Part shown: piece by piece, positions 52,901 through 61,979 of the stretch
Layout of the letters: the number at the start of each line of letters is the position of its first letter
Numbering within the stretch: position 1 is the first letter of the stretch
Source of the DNA: BOG-908 sp964242115
Lineage (GTDB): Bacteria; Pseudomonadota; Alphaproteobacteria; Acetobacterales; Acetobacteraceae
Reading direction: 5' to 3'
Assembly: GCA_964242115.1 (NCBI GenBank)
Contig: CAXSZX010000016.1
Span: forward strand, 1-64,000
Length of the DNA stretch: 64,000 bases
Translations under genes and position numbers: made by a program
The notes under the pieces: generated by a model
The model's input: the letters and a program-made list of their open reading frames with translations, nothing else
Database searches by the model: none
What the model was told of the DNA's origin: nothing

Positions 52901-53613
52901 TGGACGGGTCCAACGCCGCCATCCTGTTCGACACGCTGCCGGGTTCTCGCCGCGGCGCGCCGATGACTGCCGGCATCCTCTACATCGAGGATTTCGACGC
53001 CGAACCGGACGTGTTCGAAACCGCCGCCGCCGAGCCCACCCCGGCGCCAGATCCCGTCTTCACGGCCGCTGAGCTGGAGGCAGCCCGCGAGGCCGGCCGC
53101 CAGGAAGGTTTCCAGGCGTCGCTGGCCGACGCGACCCTGCTGCAGGCGCAGTTGCAATCGGCCGCGCTGCAATCGCTGGCCGACGGCATCGCCGCCGCGC
53201 GCACCAGCCTCGACAGCGTGGCCGACGCGCACGCGGCCGACCTCGCGCGCACGCTGCTCGGCGTGCTGCGCGCAGCCGTGCCGGCAACAATGCGCGTCCA
53301 CGCCGCGGCCGAGGTCGGCGCCGTCCTGCAGGCCCTGGCACCCGGCCTGCGCGCCGAACCCGAGTTGCGGGTGCGCACGCACCCGGACCATGCCGACACG
53401 CTGCGCGAAGCGCTGGTGGCACTGACCGCGGAGGATTCCTGCGTCCTCTCCGTCACCACCGATGCAAACCTTGCCCCTGGCGACGTGAAGATCGCTTGGC
53501 AGGACGGCTACGCGCGCCGCGACACCGCAGCGATTTGGACGCAGGTCCAGGCCGCCCTCGCCCCCCTGAACCTGCCCACGTTGAAGGAGCTCTGCCATGG
53601 CGTCGGATGCTGA
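52900..53613 (+). CDS. fliH: Flagellar assembly protein FliH-like (FlbE type)
   Basis: A 237-residue protein placed between fliG and fliN as FliH/FlbE is. The N-terminus is acidic and disordered (GILYIEDFDAEPDVFETAAA). A long Ala/Glu/Gln-rich helix (FTAAELEAAREAGRQEGFQA, SLADATLLQAQLQSAALQSL) contains spaced glycines and alanines like FliH. A C-terminal globular part (LRVRTHPDHADTLREALVAL) resembles the FliH/HrpE V-ATPase-E-like domain. FliH holds the export ATPase FliI in check. Sequence conservation is low, so the name rests partly on context. Confidence 0.82.
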   Translation: MDGSNAAILFDTLPGSRRGAPMTAGILYIEDFDAEPDVFETAAAEPTPAPDPVFTAAELEAAREAGRQEGFQASLADATLLQAQLQSAALQSLADGIAAARTSLDSVADAHAADLARTLLGVLRAAVPATMRVHAAAEVGAVLQALAPGLRAEPELRVRTHPDHADTLREALVALTAEDSCVLSVTTDANLAPGDVKIAWQDGYARRDTAAIWTQVQAALAPLNLPTLKELCHGVGC

Positions 53614-53917
53614 TTTTTCGGAGCTCTCCAATCCTTACGCACCGGGCGAGGCGCCGGCCCGCAACGCGCGCGACCTAGAAGCCGTCTACGATATCCCGGT
53701 CACCGTCAGCGCGGTGCTCGGCCGCACGACTATGCAGGTGAGCCAGTTGCTGAAACTCGGCCGCGGTGCCGTGGTCGAGCTGGACCGCAAGCTGGGCGAG
53801 GCGATCGACGTCTACGTCAACAACCGCCTGGTCGCGCGCGGCGAGGTGGTGATGGTCGACGACAATCGCCTCGGCATCACGATGACCGAGATCGTCAAAG
53901 CCGACCGTGGCGGCTGA
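53597..53917 (+). CDS. fliN: Flagellar motor switch protein FliN
   Basis: A 106-residue SpoA-domain protein: EAVYDIPVTVSAVLGRTTMQ, VSQLLKLGRGAVVELDRKLG, EAIDVYVNNRLVARGEVVMV. It forms the C-ring with FliM and FliG. It begins 17 bases before the end of fliH, with AAGGAGCTC before the ATG. Confidence 0.96.
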   Translation: MASDADFSELSNPYAPGEAPARNARDLEAVYDIPVTVSAVLGRTTMQVSQLLKLGRGAVVELDRKLGEAIDVYVNNRLVARGEVVMVDDNRLGITMTEIVKADRGG

Positions 53918-53926
53918 GGTGTTGCG

Positions 53927-55267
53927 ATGCGCGTCCTGATCGTAGGCTCCCTGTCCGGCGAGCTCGGCCGCGCTGCTGGTCTCGCCGCAGCGCGCGGTGC
54001 GCGCGTGGCGCAGGCCGACACGGTGGCTGCCGCACTGGCGCAGCTGCGTGCTGACGCCGCGCAGGACCTCGTGGTGTGCGACGTGGATTGCGGCATCGCG
54101 GCGCTCACCCGCGCACTGGCCGTCGAACGCATCGCCATCTCCGTCGTCGCCTGCAGCGTCTCGGGCCGGCCCGATATCGCCGCGCAGTCCATCCGCGACG
54201 GTGCGCGCGAGTTCATGCCGCTGCCGCCCGACCCGGACCTGATCGCCGCTATCCTGCTGGCCGCCTCCGGCGCGCCGCACGCGCCCATCGTGCGCGACCC
54301 CAACATGCTGGCCACCATGCGCCGCGCCGAACAGGTGGCGAAGTCCGACGCATCGGTGCTGATCACCGGCGAGTCCGGCACCGGCAAGGAGGTGCTCGCC
54401 CGCCACGTGCACGCTCAATCCCGCCGTTCCGCCGGCGCGTTCGTGGCGCTGAACTGCGCCGCAATTCCCGAGCAGTTGCTGGAAAGCGAGCTGTTCGGCC
54501 ACGAAAAGGGCGCGTTCTCCGGAGCCGCCGCCCGCCGCATCGGCAAGTTCGAGGCGGCGCACGGCGGCACGCTGCTGCTCGACGAGATCAGTGAGATGGA
54601 CGTGCGCCTGCAGGCCAAGCTGCTGCGCGCCATCCAGGAGCGTGAGATCGACCGTCTCGGCGGCGCCGCACCCGTCCGGGTGGACGTGCGCATCCTGGCC
54701 ACCAGCAACCGCGACCTCCGCGCCGAGATCGACGGGCGCCGCTTCCGCGAGGACCTCTACTTCCGCCTTAACGTGGTCAGCCTGCGCCTGCCGCCGCTGC
54801 GCGAACGCCCGGCCGATATCCCGGCACTCGCCGCCCACTACGCGCGCCATTACGCCGAGGTGAACGGCCTGCCCGTCCGCCCGCTCTCTCACGCTGCCCA
54901 CGCCCGCCTGGCCGCCAACCCCTGGCGTGGCAACGTGCGCGAGCTGGAGAACACCATGCACCGCGCGGTGCTGCTGGCCGAGGGCGAGGAGATCGGTCCC
55001 GACGCGGTCGACGGCCCCACCGAAGCCGCGCCCGCCATCGCCGCCACCTCGGCAGGCAGCTTCGTCGCTCGACGCATGGAGGACGTCGAGCGCGACGCCA
55101 TCCTGCGCACGCTGTCGCACACGCTGGGCAACCGCACCCACGCCGCCACCATCCTGGGCATCTCCATCCGCGCGCTGCGCAACAAATTGCGCGACTACAT
55201 CGACGCCGGCATCGCCGTGCCGCCGCCACAATCGCCGCACGCTGCCTGCGACGAGCTGGCCGCCTGA
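53927..55267 (+). CDS. flbD: Sigma-54-dependent flagellar regulator FlbD
   Basis: A 446-residue activator. The receiver-like N-domain (1-115) keeps an Asp in VVCDVDCG but lacks the paired acidic residues near the start and the conserved Lys (REFMPLPPD), so it may not be controlled by ordinary phosphorylation. The AAA+ domain has Walker A GESGTGKE (148-155), the sigma-54 contact loop GAFSGA (195-200, GAFTGA in most relatives) and Walker B LLLDE (216-220). The C-terminal Fis-type HTH includes TLGNRTHAATILGISIRALR. It probably switches on sigma-54 hook and filament genes such as flgE and fliK here. Confidence 0.93.
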   Translation: MRVLIVGSLSGELGRAAGLAAARGARVAQADTVAAALAQLRADAAQDLVVCDVDCGIAALTRALAVERIAISVVACSVSGRPDIAAQSIRDGAREFMPLPPDPDLIAAILLAASGAPHAPIVRDPNMLATMRRAEQVAKSDASVLITGESGTGKEVLARHVHAQSRRSAGAFVALNCAAIPEQLLESELFGHEKGAFSGAAARRIGKFEAAHGGTLLLDEISEMDVRLQAKLLRAIQEREIDRLGGAAPVRVDVRILATSNRDLRAEIDGRRFREDLYFRLNVVSLRLPPLRERPADIPALAAHYARHYAEVNGLPVRPLSHAAHARLAANPWRGNVRELENTMHRAVLLAEGEEIGPDAVDGPTEAAPAIAATSAGSFVARRMEDVERDAILRTLSHTLGNRTHAATILGISIRALRNKLRDYIDAGIAVPPPQSPHAACDELAA

Positions 55268-55331
55268 TGGCGCAAGCTTTACCCTGGCCAGCCTCGGCGC
55301 ACGGACCAAGCGCTTCAGCCCGGGCACCGAC

Positions 55332-57338
55332 GTGGGCTTGGCGCTGGCCGTCTTCTGCCTGCTCTCGCTGCTCGTGCTGCCGTTGCCCACCATGCTGCTC
55401 GACCTCGGCCTTGCCATTTCGATCACCGCCTCGGTGCTGGTGCTGATGGTCTCGCTGTTCCTCGAGCGCCCGCTGGACTTCACCAGCTTCCCGCAGCTCC
55501 TGTTGCTGACCACGCTGCTGCGGCTCTCGCTCAACGTGGCCACCACGCGGCTGATCCTCAGCCACGGCAACGAGGGTCCGACCGCCGCCGGCCACGTGGT
55601 CGCCGCCTTCGGCGGGTTCCTGATGGGCGGCGACGTAGTGATCGGCCTGATCCTGTTCGCCATCCTGCTGGTGGTGAACTTCATGGTCATCACCAAGGGT
55701 TCCGGCCGCATCGCCGAGGTGGCCGCGCGTTTCAGCCTGGACTCCATGCCCGGCAAGCAGATGGCGATCGACGCGGACATGAACGCCGGCGTGATCAACG
55801 AGAAGACCGCGCGCCGCCGTCGCCGCGAGCTGGAGGAGGAGAGCGGCTTCTACGGCGCGATGGACGGTGCGGCGAAGTTCGTCCGCGGCGACGCCATCGC
55901 CGGCCTGCTGATCACGTCCATCAACATCGTGGGCGGCCTGGCGATCGGCCTGATCCGCCACTCCATGGCGTTCAGCGACGCGGCCAACACCTACACCACG
56001 CTCACCGTCGGAGACGGGCTGGTCACACAAATCCCCGCGCTGCTGGTCTCGATCGCATCGGGCATCGTGGTCACCAAGGGTGGTGTGACCGGCCGCGCGG
56101 ACATGGCGCTGGTGGCGCAACTGGCCGGCGGCTACAAGCCGATGGCGCTGGCCAGCGGGGCCGCCGTGCTGATGGCCACCATGCCCGGCCTGCCGGCGCT
56201 GCCGTTCCTCGCACTGGCCGGCCTGGCCGGCGGCGGTGCCTGGCTGCGCTACAAGCACCCGGTGGCCGCCCCCGAGCCGGACGTGATCGCGCCGCCGCCG
56301 GCGCCGGCGGAATCGCCGGTGGCAGAGGCCATGCGCATCGACATGATCCGCGTCGAGCTCGGCTACGGCCTGCTGCCGATGGCCGGTGGCGACTCGCCCA
56401 AGCTTACCGACCAGATACGCGCGCTGCGCCGCTCCATCGCCGCCGAGTTCGGCTTCGTGCTGCCCGCCGTCCGTATCCAAGACAACCTCCAGCTCGGCGC
56501 CGACGCCTACCTGGTCAAGATCAAGGAGATCGAGGCGGGCCACGGCGAGCTGCGCCCGCTCTGCCTGCTGGCGATGGACCCCAAGGGCGGGGTGCCGCCC
56601 ATGCAGGGCGAACGCACGACCGAGCCCGCCTTCGGCTTACCGGCCCTGTGGATCGACTCTTCGCAGCGCGAGGAAGCCCTGGTCCGCGGCTGCACGGTCG
56701 TCGATCCGCCCAGCGTGCTGGCGACGCACCTGACCGAACTCGTCCGCGACGTGATGGCCGAGCTGCTGTCCTACGCCGAGACGCAGAAGTTGCTCGACGA
56801 GCTGCCGCGCGAGCAGCAGAAGCTGGTCTCCGACCTGGTGCCAGGCGCGATCTCGGTGGGCGGGGTGCAGCGCGTGCTGCAGGCGCTGCTGGCCGAACGC
56901 ATTTCCATCCGCGACCTGCCCACTATCCTCGAAGGCATTCACGAGGCCTGCACCGGTAACGCGCGCGCCATCGGCACCATCGTCGCCGTCGTGCGCGCCC
57001 GCCTGGCCCGCCAGATCAGCGACAGCCACGCCGGCGCAAACGGCGCCATTCCGCTGATTAGCCTCTCGCCGGAATGGGAGATGGCGTTTGCCGAAAGCCT
57101 CGCCGGACCGCCGGACGATCGTCAGCTGGCCATGGCGCCCAGCAGGCTCAACGAGTTCATGCGCCGCTTCCGCGAGCAGTTCGACGCGCATGGCGCCGAG
57201 CAGCCGGTGCTGCTGACCAGCCCTGGCATACGCGTGCCGGTGCGCAGCATCGTCGAGCGGCTGCGGCCGTCAACGCCCGTGCTCTCGCAGACGGAGATTT
57301 CCCCGCGGGCCAGGATCAGGAGTCTCGGCGTCATCTAG
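55332..57338 (+). CDS. flhA: Flagellar export gate protein FlhA (start uncertain)
   Basis: About 668 residues from the GTG at 55332. The membrane half has LPLPTMLLDLGLAISITASV, LERPLDFTSFPQLLLLTTLL, RLSLNVATTRLIL and the FHIPEP-type loop AARFSLDSMPGKQMAIDADM, NAGVINEKTARRRR. The cytoplasmic half ends ERLRPSTPVLSQTEISPRAR. FlhA is the inner-membrane export channel and substrate dock. The protein sequence is coherent back to about 55270 (SFTLASLGARTKRF), but no in-frame ATG, GTG or TTG is available there. The ATG that overlaps the flbD stop (55267-55269) is out of frame by one base. Confidence 0.93.
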   Translation: MGLALAVFCLLSLLVLPLPTMLLDLGLAISITASVLVLMVSLFLERPLDFTSFPQLLLLTTLLRLSLNVATTRLILSHGNEGPTAAGHVVAAFGGFLMGGDVVIGLILFAILLVVNFMVITKGSGRIAEVAARFSLDSMPGKQMAIDADMNAGVINEKTARRRRRELEEESGFYGAMDGAAKFVRGDAIAGLLITSINIVGGLAIGLIRHSMAFSDAANTYTTLTVGDGLVTQIPALLVSIASGIVVTKGGVTGRADMALVAQLAGGYKPMALASGAAVLMATMPGLPALPFLALAGLAGGGAWLRYKHPVAAPEPDVIAPPPAPAESPVAEAMRIDMIRVELGYGLLPMAGGDSPKLTDQIRALRRSIAAEFGFVLPAVRIQDNLQLGADAYLVKIKEIEAGHGELRPLCLLAMDPKGGVPPMQGERTTEPAFGLPALWIDSSQREEALVRGCTVVDPPSVLATHLTELVRDVMAELLSYAETQKLLDELPREQQKLVSDLVPGAISVGGVQRVLQALLAERISIRDLPTILEGIHEACTGNARAIGTIVAVVRARLARQISDSHAGANGAIPLISLSPEWEMAFAESLAGPPDDRQLAMAPSRLNEFMRRFREQFDAHGAEQPVLLTSPGIRVPVRSIVERLRPSTPVLSQTEISPRARIRSLGVI

Positions 57339-57348
57339 GCAACGACCC

Positions 57349-57464
57349 AAGGCCTGCTTCGGTCAGAAAAGCACGAAGCCGCTGTCAGCTCTGTCGCTCA
57401 CACAACCGCGGACGAGTGCTCCGCAGACAGGGGCTTCGGCTGATTTTCAAAACCTGCTTGCTTA
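57349..57464. repeat. Palindromic intergenic repeat, copy 15 (degenerate)
   Basis: Left AAGGCCTGCTTCGGTCAGAAAAGCA, core GCTGTCAGC...CGCGGACG, right GGCTGATTTTCAAAACC, ending TGCTTGCTTAA. The end supplies the TAA stop of the convergent response regulator gene. The poly-T arms have decayed. Confidence 0.75.
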
Positions 57465-57887
57465 ACCTGCCAGCAACTTGTTTGTCACGATGCGCAGAAG
57501 TGTCGTCTCACGAAACGGCTTGTCGCAGACGGTCCAGCTGTTGCCGTGCTCGCGGACTGCGTCCCGGCCATAGCCTGTCAGCAGGACGAACGGTATGTTA
57601 CGCGCTACCAGTATGTCGATCACGGGGTATATGCGCTCGCCACGCAGGTTCACGTCGAGCACTGCGATGGAGAACAGCTCGTCGTGCGCGGCCTGGAGAG
57701 CGTCCGACAAGGTCGAGAGCGGCCCGATGACGTCGCAGCCTTGCAAGTTGAAGATGTGCTCGAGTTCCATTGCGATGCAATGATCGTCTTCGACCAGCAT
57801 CACCCGGCGGCCGCATAGCGCGACACTGTCTGTCGCTCGTGACAGATGCACCGGTTGAGCTCTCGCCGACGCGCCTGTCTCGGCCAT
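57462..57887 (-). CDS. Single-domain response regulator
   Basis: A 141-residue stand-alone receiver. The acidic pair is Asp34/Asp35 (MLVEDDHC), the phospho-acceptor Asp78 (VLDVNLRG), the switch Thr104 (LLTGYG) and the lysine Lys123 (CDKPF). There is no output domain. Such CheY-like proteins of the FixJ/PhyR-neighbour kind often act with HWE kinases, and one is encoded about 1 kb upstream on the same strand (58933-60411), so a pair is plausible. An N-terminal extension of about 25 residues precedes the fold. The stop codon lies in repeat copy 15. Confidence 0.9.
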   Translation of the reverse strand: MAETGASARAQPVHLSRATDSVALCGRRVMLVEDDHCIAMELEHIFNLQGCDVIGPLSTLSDALQAAHDELFSIAVLDVNLRGERIYPVIDILVARNIPFVLLTGYGRDAVREHGNSWTVCDKPFRETTLLRIVTNKLLAG

Positions 57888-58506
57888 TGCATCACTCCCT
57901 CTGAAACCTCCTTACCGCCTCCAAAGCGCTCCGCGTAAGTCACGAACGCGTTTGCAGACGAGATGTCGGTGTCGTGCCAAGCGTTTCTGCGTGGCGACTT
58001 GGTCGGACTTGCCTGACAAAAACCGAGTCCGTTGGTGGTGCTCTGACTGAGGGGCGTGTCAGGCCCATCGGTCGAGCCGTGAAGCTCTAGATGCTCGGCG
58101 GCGCCGCAAGCTATTCTCATCCCAACCGAACTCGCATCTGGTGCCCACGCAAATCCTGCAGACTGGCGGGCATCGTTTTACGGTCAGGCCGAGGCTGATC
58201 AACGCACAGCGAGAGACGCAACGAGCAAGCATAGAGATGATCGGGACGACAGGAGAGCAGCGCTACCTACTTCGCTACACGAGAGGAGTGCTACCTAAGT
58301 CCATAGTGTCAGCAAGCGTCTTGGGGGCGAGATGTCCGCTCGGCATCAGGTCCGTCGTGACGACGAGCGCCGCCAGAGCTGAGGCTCATGCCGCAGCAAG
58401 CAAGGCAGCAACTAGGGTATTTGCGACGAGACCGAGCGGTTAAGCAGGTGGTCAAAGGCGAGCGGACGTTTGTCTCACGCGCGAGTTATGCTGGGTGACA
58501 CCCAGT
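57888..58506. other. Intergenic stretch without a supported gene
   Basis: About 620 bases between the response regulator and a possible LysR remnant. Base composition is less GC-rich than in the flanking genes. I see no family-like frames, RNA or complete repeat here. Confidence 0.45.
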
Positions 58507-58770
58507 CTACGCGAACGAGCACACCTGGTTTCGGCGAGCGTCCGGTGCCGGCTGGATCCAATCGCCACGACCGTGTGTGGCAAATGAAAACGTCTCGAGC
58601 AGGCGGCCATCTTTACGCAGCAGCCACATCCTGCGAGCCATCCTGCTTGCGTGTAGTCCGATATCCGGCGCTATCTCGCTCGGCACTACCAGTCCACGAC
58701 CTGCGCCAGCGGCGCGAAGAGTCAGCATCAACCCATCAAAGAGCAGTGTAGTCTGAAAACTATCCCTGTT
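58507..58770 (-). pseudogene. Possible remnant of a LysR-type effector domain
   Basis: The minus-strand frame reads LLFDGLMLTLRAAGAGRGLV and VPSEIAPDIGLHASRMARRM. The A-x-A-G-x-G-x-x-V-P pattern resembles the end of LysR substrate domains. No DNA-binding part or start is present and the downstream part is not conserved. The assignment is weak. Confidence 0.25.
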
Positions 58771-58795
58771 TCCAGCTACACGCCTGTAGAATACC

Positions 58796-58861
58796 CCGCG
58801 ACAGCCGCATGAAAAGCTTTCTGCTTCTTTTTCTCGAAAAGAAGGCCTTCCTTGCTTCCTT
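58796..58861. repeat. Palindromic repeat, copy 16 (right half)
   Basis: CCGCGACAGCCGCATGAAAAGC, then TTTCTGCTTC, TTTTTCTCGAAAAGAAGG, ending CCTTCCTTGCTTCC. The left arm is missing or too decayed to see. It lies about 70 bp beyond the 3' end of the HWE kinase gene. Confidence 0.82.
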
Positions 58862-58932
58862 GTCGCCAGTTTTGCCCGTCAGCCGCCAACTCACCACGAG
58901 GCGCTGCAAAATCGACCAACCCATGGCGCCGG

Positions 58933-60411
58933 TCAGGAAAGGACGGTGCGCACCGTGCAAGCAACCCCTTCGGGCAGGAACTGCAACGTTGCGGACCCGC
59001 CAAGCCCGCCGGCCAGGCCCGACTCGATCAGCTTGGACCCGAACCCCCGATGGGCAGGCTCGTGCACCGCCGGTCCCCCTCGTTCCCGCCACACCAGCGT
59101 CAAGCCCGCAGGCGCAGCGCCGGCCGGAACCGTATCCATTGCCCAACCGAGCTCCACATGGCCTCCGGCCACCGACAGGGCGCCGTATTTCGTCGCGTTG
59201 GTGGCCAGCTCGTTGAGGATCAGGGCGAGCGACATCGCGGCTTCCGCGGGCAGCCAGACAGCAGGGCCGCCGAGCCGGAAGCGGCCAGGCGTGCCGTCGT
59301 CATGCGGCAGCAAGGCAGCAACGGCGGCCTCGCGCAGGTCCGATCCCGTCCAGTCCTGCCGGACCAGGATGTCGTTGGCACGGGCCAGCGCGGTAATCCG
59401 CAGATCCACCGCGGCTTGCGCGTCGGCCAGCGTCGCCGCGCCGCGCAGGGTCTGGCGCACGATCGCCTGCACCATGGAAAGCGTGTTCTTGATGCGGTGC
59501 TGAAGCTCGCCGCCGAGCAGCTTGGCACGCTCCTCCGCCCGCCGCCGCGCAGTGACGTCCATCGCCGTGCCGACCACCCGCACGGGCCTGCCGTTCTCGA
59601 AATGCGTCCTGCCGGTGACGGAAACCCAGCGTTCCGCGCCGTCGCGAAGCCCGATCGAGCGGTATTCCGTCTGGTAGGTGCCGGGCCCGGACGGGTCGAG
59701 CGCGGTCTTGGCGACGGCGACCACCCTGTCACGGTCGTCGGGATGTATGCTGGCCAGGTAAGTGTCCCAGTCGGCCTCCGACTCCTCGGCCAGCCCGGCC
59801 AGCGCCTTGACGCGGCTGTCCCAGTGCACCGCCGCGGTAGGCAGGTCGAACGCCCAGGTGCCAATGTCGGCGGCTTCGACCGCCTGGCGCCGCCGCTCCT
59901 CCGTGTCGCGCAGCAGGTTCTCCGCCCGGCGCTGGTCGGTGACGTCGCGGGCGATGGCCACCAGCGCCTCCGGCCGGCCATCGGCACCGGCGAGCGGCGA
60001 GACGAGCACGTCCCACCATTTCGGCGCGCCTTTGTGGGTGGGGCAGAAGCCCTGGAACCTGCCGATGCCGCCTTCCCGGGCGGTGTCCACGGCGGCGCGG
60101 GCGGCGGCGGCGTCCTGCCCGTCCCACACCCGCAGCCAGGACAATCCCACGACGGCATCGACGTCGCAGATCTCCATCGCCTCGATGCCGCCGGGGCTGA
60201 CGAACCTGGTGGTGCCGTCCAGGTCGAGAACCACGATGCAGTCGCGGCTGGACGCAAGGATGGCCGCGCTCAGGCCCCGCGCGTCACGCAGCGCGCGTTC
60301 CGCACCCGCCGCGTCAAGCTGGGCGGTGTTCAGACCCCGCGGCGAGCGAAGCGGGAGACGTTCCCGGGTCAAGACATCAGTCCTTGGCGCCTGCGACACC
60401 ACGCATTCCAA
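58933..60411 (-). CDS. HWE-family sensor histidine kinase with two PAS domains
   Basis: A 492-residue soluble kinase with no membrane segment. PAS 1 covers about 45-160 (SRDCIVVLDLDGTTRFVSPG, PKWWDVLVSPLAGADGRPEA), and PAS 2/PAC covers 175-290 (AADIGTWAFDLPTAAVHWDS, SIHPDDRDRV, WVSVTGRTHFENG). The HWE core has phospho-His305 (GGELQHRIKNTLSMVQAI), the N-box NELATNATKYGAL and the WRE motif WRERGGPAV that names the family, followed by GFGSKLIESGLAG. It should sense a cytoplasmic ligand, light or redox cue; no flavin-binding cysteine (NCRFLQ) is present, so it is not a LOV kinase. The single-domain regulator at 57462 is the likely partner. Confidence 0.92.
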   Translation of the reverse strand: MECVVSQAPRTDVLTRERLPLRSPRGLNTAQLDAAGAERALRDARGLSAAILASSRDCIVVLDLDGTTRFVSPGGIEAMEICDVDAVVGLSWLRVWDGQDAAAARAAVDTAREGGIGRFQGFCPTHKGAPKWWDVLVSPLAGADGRPEALVAIARDVTDQRRAENLLRDTEERRRQAVEAADIGTWAFDLPTAAVHWDSRVKALAGLAEESEADWDTYLASIHPDDRDRVVAVAKTALDPSGPGTYQTEYRSIGLRDGAERWVSVTGRTHFENGRPVRVVGTAMDVTARRRAEERAKLLGGELQHRIKNTLSMVQAIVRQTLRGAATLADAQAAVDLRITALARANDILVRQDWTGSDLREAAVAALLPHDDGTPGRFRLGGPAVWLPAEAAMSLALILNELATNATKYGALSVAGGHVELGWAMDTVPAGAAPAGLTLVWRERGGPAVHEPAHRGFGSKLIESGLAGGLGGSATLQFLPEGVACTVRTVLS

Positions 60412-60463
60412 ACCATACCGATATCGTGAGAACCTACTTCAACTTTGAGTGAAGCCGAGGGTG

Positions 60464-60600
60464 AAAGGCAAGCGGTTCTTTTTTGAAAAAGAGAACCAAA
60501 AACCTTGTCTCCTGGGTAATCGTCCCCGCAACGTTCCGCGATGGCCGGACGAAAGCTTCTTGCTTCATTTTCTCGAAAAAGGAGGCCTTTGCTTTCTACT
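60464..60600. repeat. Palindromic intergenic repeat, copy 17
   Basis: Left AAAGGCAAGCGGTTC, TTTTTTGAAAAAGAGAACC, then CAAAAACCTTGTCTCC; core GTCCCCGCAACGTTCCGCGATGG; right GAAAGCTTCTTGCTTC, ATTTTCTCGAAAAAGGAGG. It lies between the HWE kinase and the MFS gene, both on the minus strand. Confidence 0.93.
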
Positions 60601-60611
60601 TCTAGTTCGTT

Positions 60612-61979
60612 TCAGTCAGGAAAGATCAGGGAAACCCCGGGTATCGGCTCTCTCGCCGCCGCTATCCGCTCTCGAGCACGCGCTTCCATCGAGCGACCGA
60701 TGAACCGGCGGCGCAACGGCTTGAGCACCACCAGGGCCAGCACGGCTGCCAGGAGGTTTACCCCCGCAGCAAGGTAGAGCACGGCGAGCCAGCTTCCGGT
60801 CGAGGCACGCAGAAGGCTGCCGAGCGGCACCAGCAAGGCGGCCGTGCCCTTTGCAGTATAGAGCAGCCCGTAATTCGTGGCGGCGAACTTGCGGCCGAAC
60901 GTGTCGCCGCAGGTGGCCGGGAACAGCGAGTAGATCTCGCCCCAGGCGAAGAACACCACGCCGGTCAGCACCACGAAGGCGACCGGGTCGGACGCCTCGC
61001 GCACCAGCACCAGGATGCCGATGCCCTCCAGCAAGAACGCCACGAACATGGTGTTCTCGCGTCCGATCTGGTCCGACACCCAGCCGAAGAACGGCCGCGT
61101 TATACCGTTCAGCACGCGGTCGATGGCGAGCGCGAAGGTGAGCGCGGGCATCGTGAGGAACAGCAGGGTCACCGGCGTGGTGGCCACGCCGAAATCGGTG
61201 GCGATGACAGAGAGCTGTGCCGTGGCCATCAGCCCGCCGGCGCCCACCAGCACGAACAGCAGGTACATCAGCCAGAACACCGGCTCGCGCGCCACCTGTG
61301 CCGGCGTGTAGTCGCGTGTGATGTCGTGCAGGCGCGACGGGCGCACCGCGGTCATGCCGCTTGACGAGAGCGTCTGCGAGCGCTCGCGGCCGGACCCCGA
61401 AGACGAGCGCTCGCCGCCGATCCCTGGCGGGGGCCGCAACAGCATCGCCGCGGCAGCCACGACCACGCCCTGTATCAGTCCGAACACCAGGAAGGTTTTC
61501 TGATAGCCGCTATGCGCGATCATGTTGGAGATCGGCACCAGCGTCACCGCGGAGCCGGCGCCGAAACCCGCCGCCGTCAGCCCGGCGGCCAGCCCGCGCT
61601 TGTCGGGGAACCACTTAATGGCGTTGCCCACTGTGGCGCCGTAGATGAACCCCGAGCCGATGCCGCCCAACGCAGCGGCCACGTAAAGCACGGCCAACGA
61701 AGCGGCGACGCTGTCCAGCACCCAGGCGGCGCCGATCAGCACGCCGCCGGCACACACCGTCAGCTTCGGCCCGATACGGTCGATGACGTAGCCTTCCAGC
61801 GGCAGCAGCCAGGTCTCGCACAGCACGAAGACAGTGAAGGCGAACTGGATGGCGGCGCGGTTCCAGCCGTGGGCGTGGCTGATCGGCAGCACGAACAGCG
61901 TCCAACCATACTGCAGGTTGGCGATCATCACCATGCAGAGAATGCCGACGGTGAGTTGGGCCCAGCGGGATTTCAGCAT
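60612..61979 (-). CDS. MFS transporter, OxlT (oxalate/formate antiporter) type
   Basis: A 455-residue transporter with 12 hydrophobic segments. Early segments are ILCMVMIANLQYGWTLFVLP and AFTVFVLCETWLLPLEGYVI, and the loop DRIGPKLTVCAGG is the MFS motif A variant. GFIYGATVGNAIKWFPDKRG with LAAGLTAAGFGAGSA is strongly OxlT-like, as is GEIYSLFPATCGDTFGRKFA. OxlT proteins exchange oxalate for formate; substrates of distant members vary. The ATG at 61979 directly touches repeat copy 18, with no room for a ribosome-binding site. An acyl-CoA ligase of possible oxalate type lies downstream of the window's last repeat. Confidence 0.85.
   Translation of the reverse strand: MLKSRWAQLTVGILCMVMIANLQYGWTLFVLPISHAHGWNRAAIQFAFTVFVLCETWLLPLEGYVIDRIGPKLTVCAGGVLIGAAWVLDSVAASLAVLYVAAALGGIGSGFIYGATVGNAIKWFPDKRGLAAGLTAAGFGAGSAVTLVPISNMIAHSGYQKTFLVFGLIQGVVVAAAAMLLRPPPGIGGERSSSGSGRERSQTLSSSGMTAVRPSRLHDITRDYTPAQVAREPVFWLMYLLFVLVGAGGLMATAQLSVIATDFGVATTPVTLLFLTMPALTFALAIDRVLNGITRPFFGWVSDQIGRENTMFVAFLLEGIGILVLVREASDPVAFVVLTGVVFFAWGEIYSLFPATCGDTFGRKFAATNYGLLYTAKGTAALLVPLGSLLRASTGSWLAVLYLAAGVNLLAAVLALVVLKPLRRRFIGRSMEARARERIAAAREPIPGVSLIFPD

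Noticed and set aside
53675..55798. Long minus-strand frame under flbD and flhA
   Set aside because: It is antisense to two well-conserved genes, with no start signals or family features.
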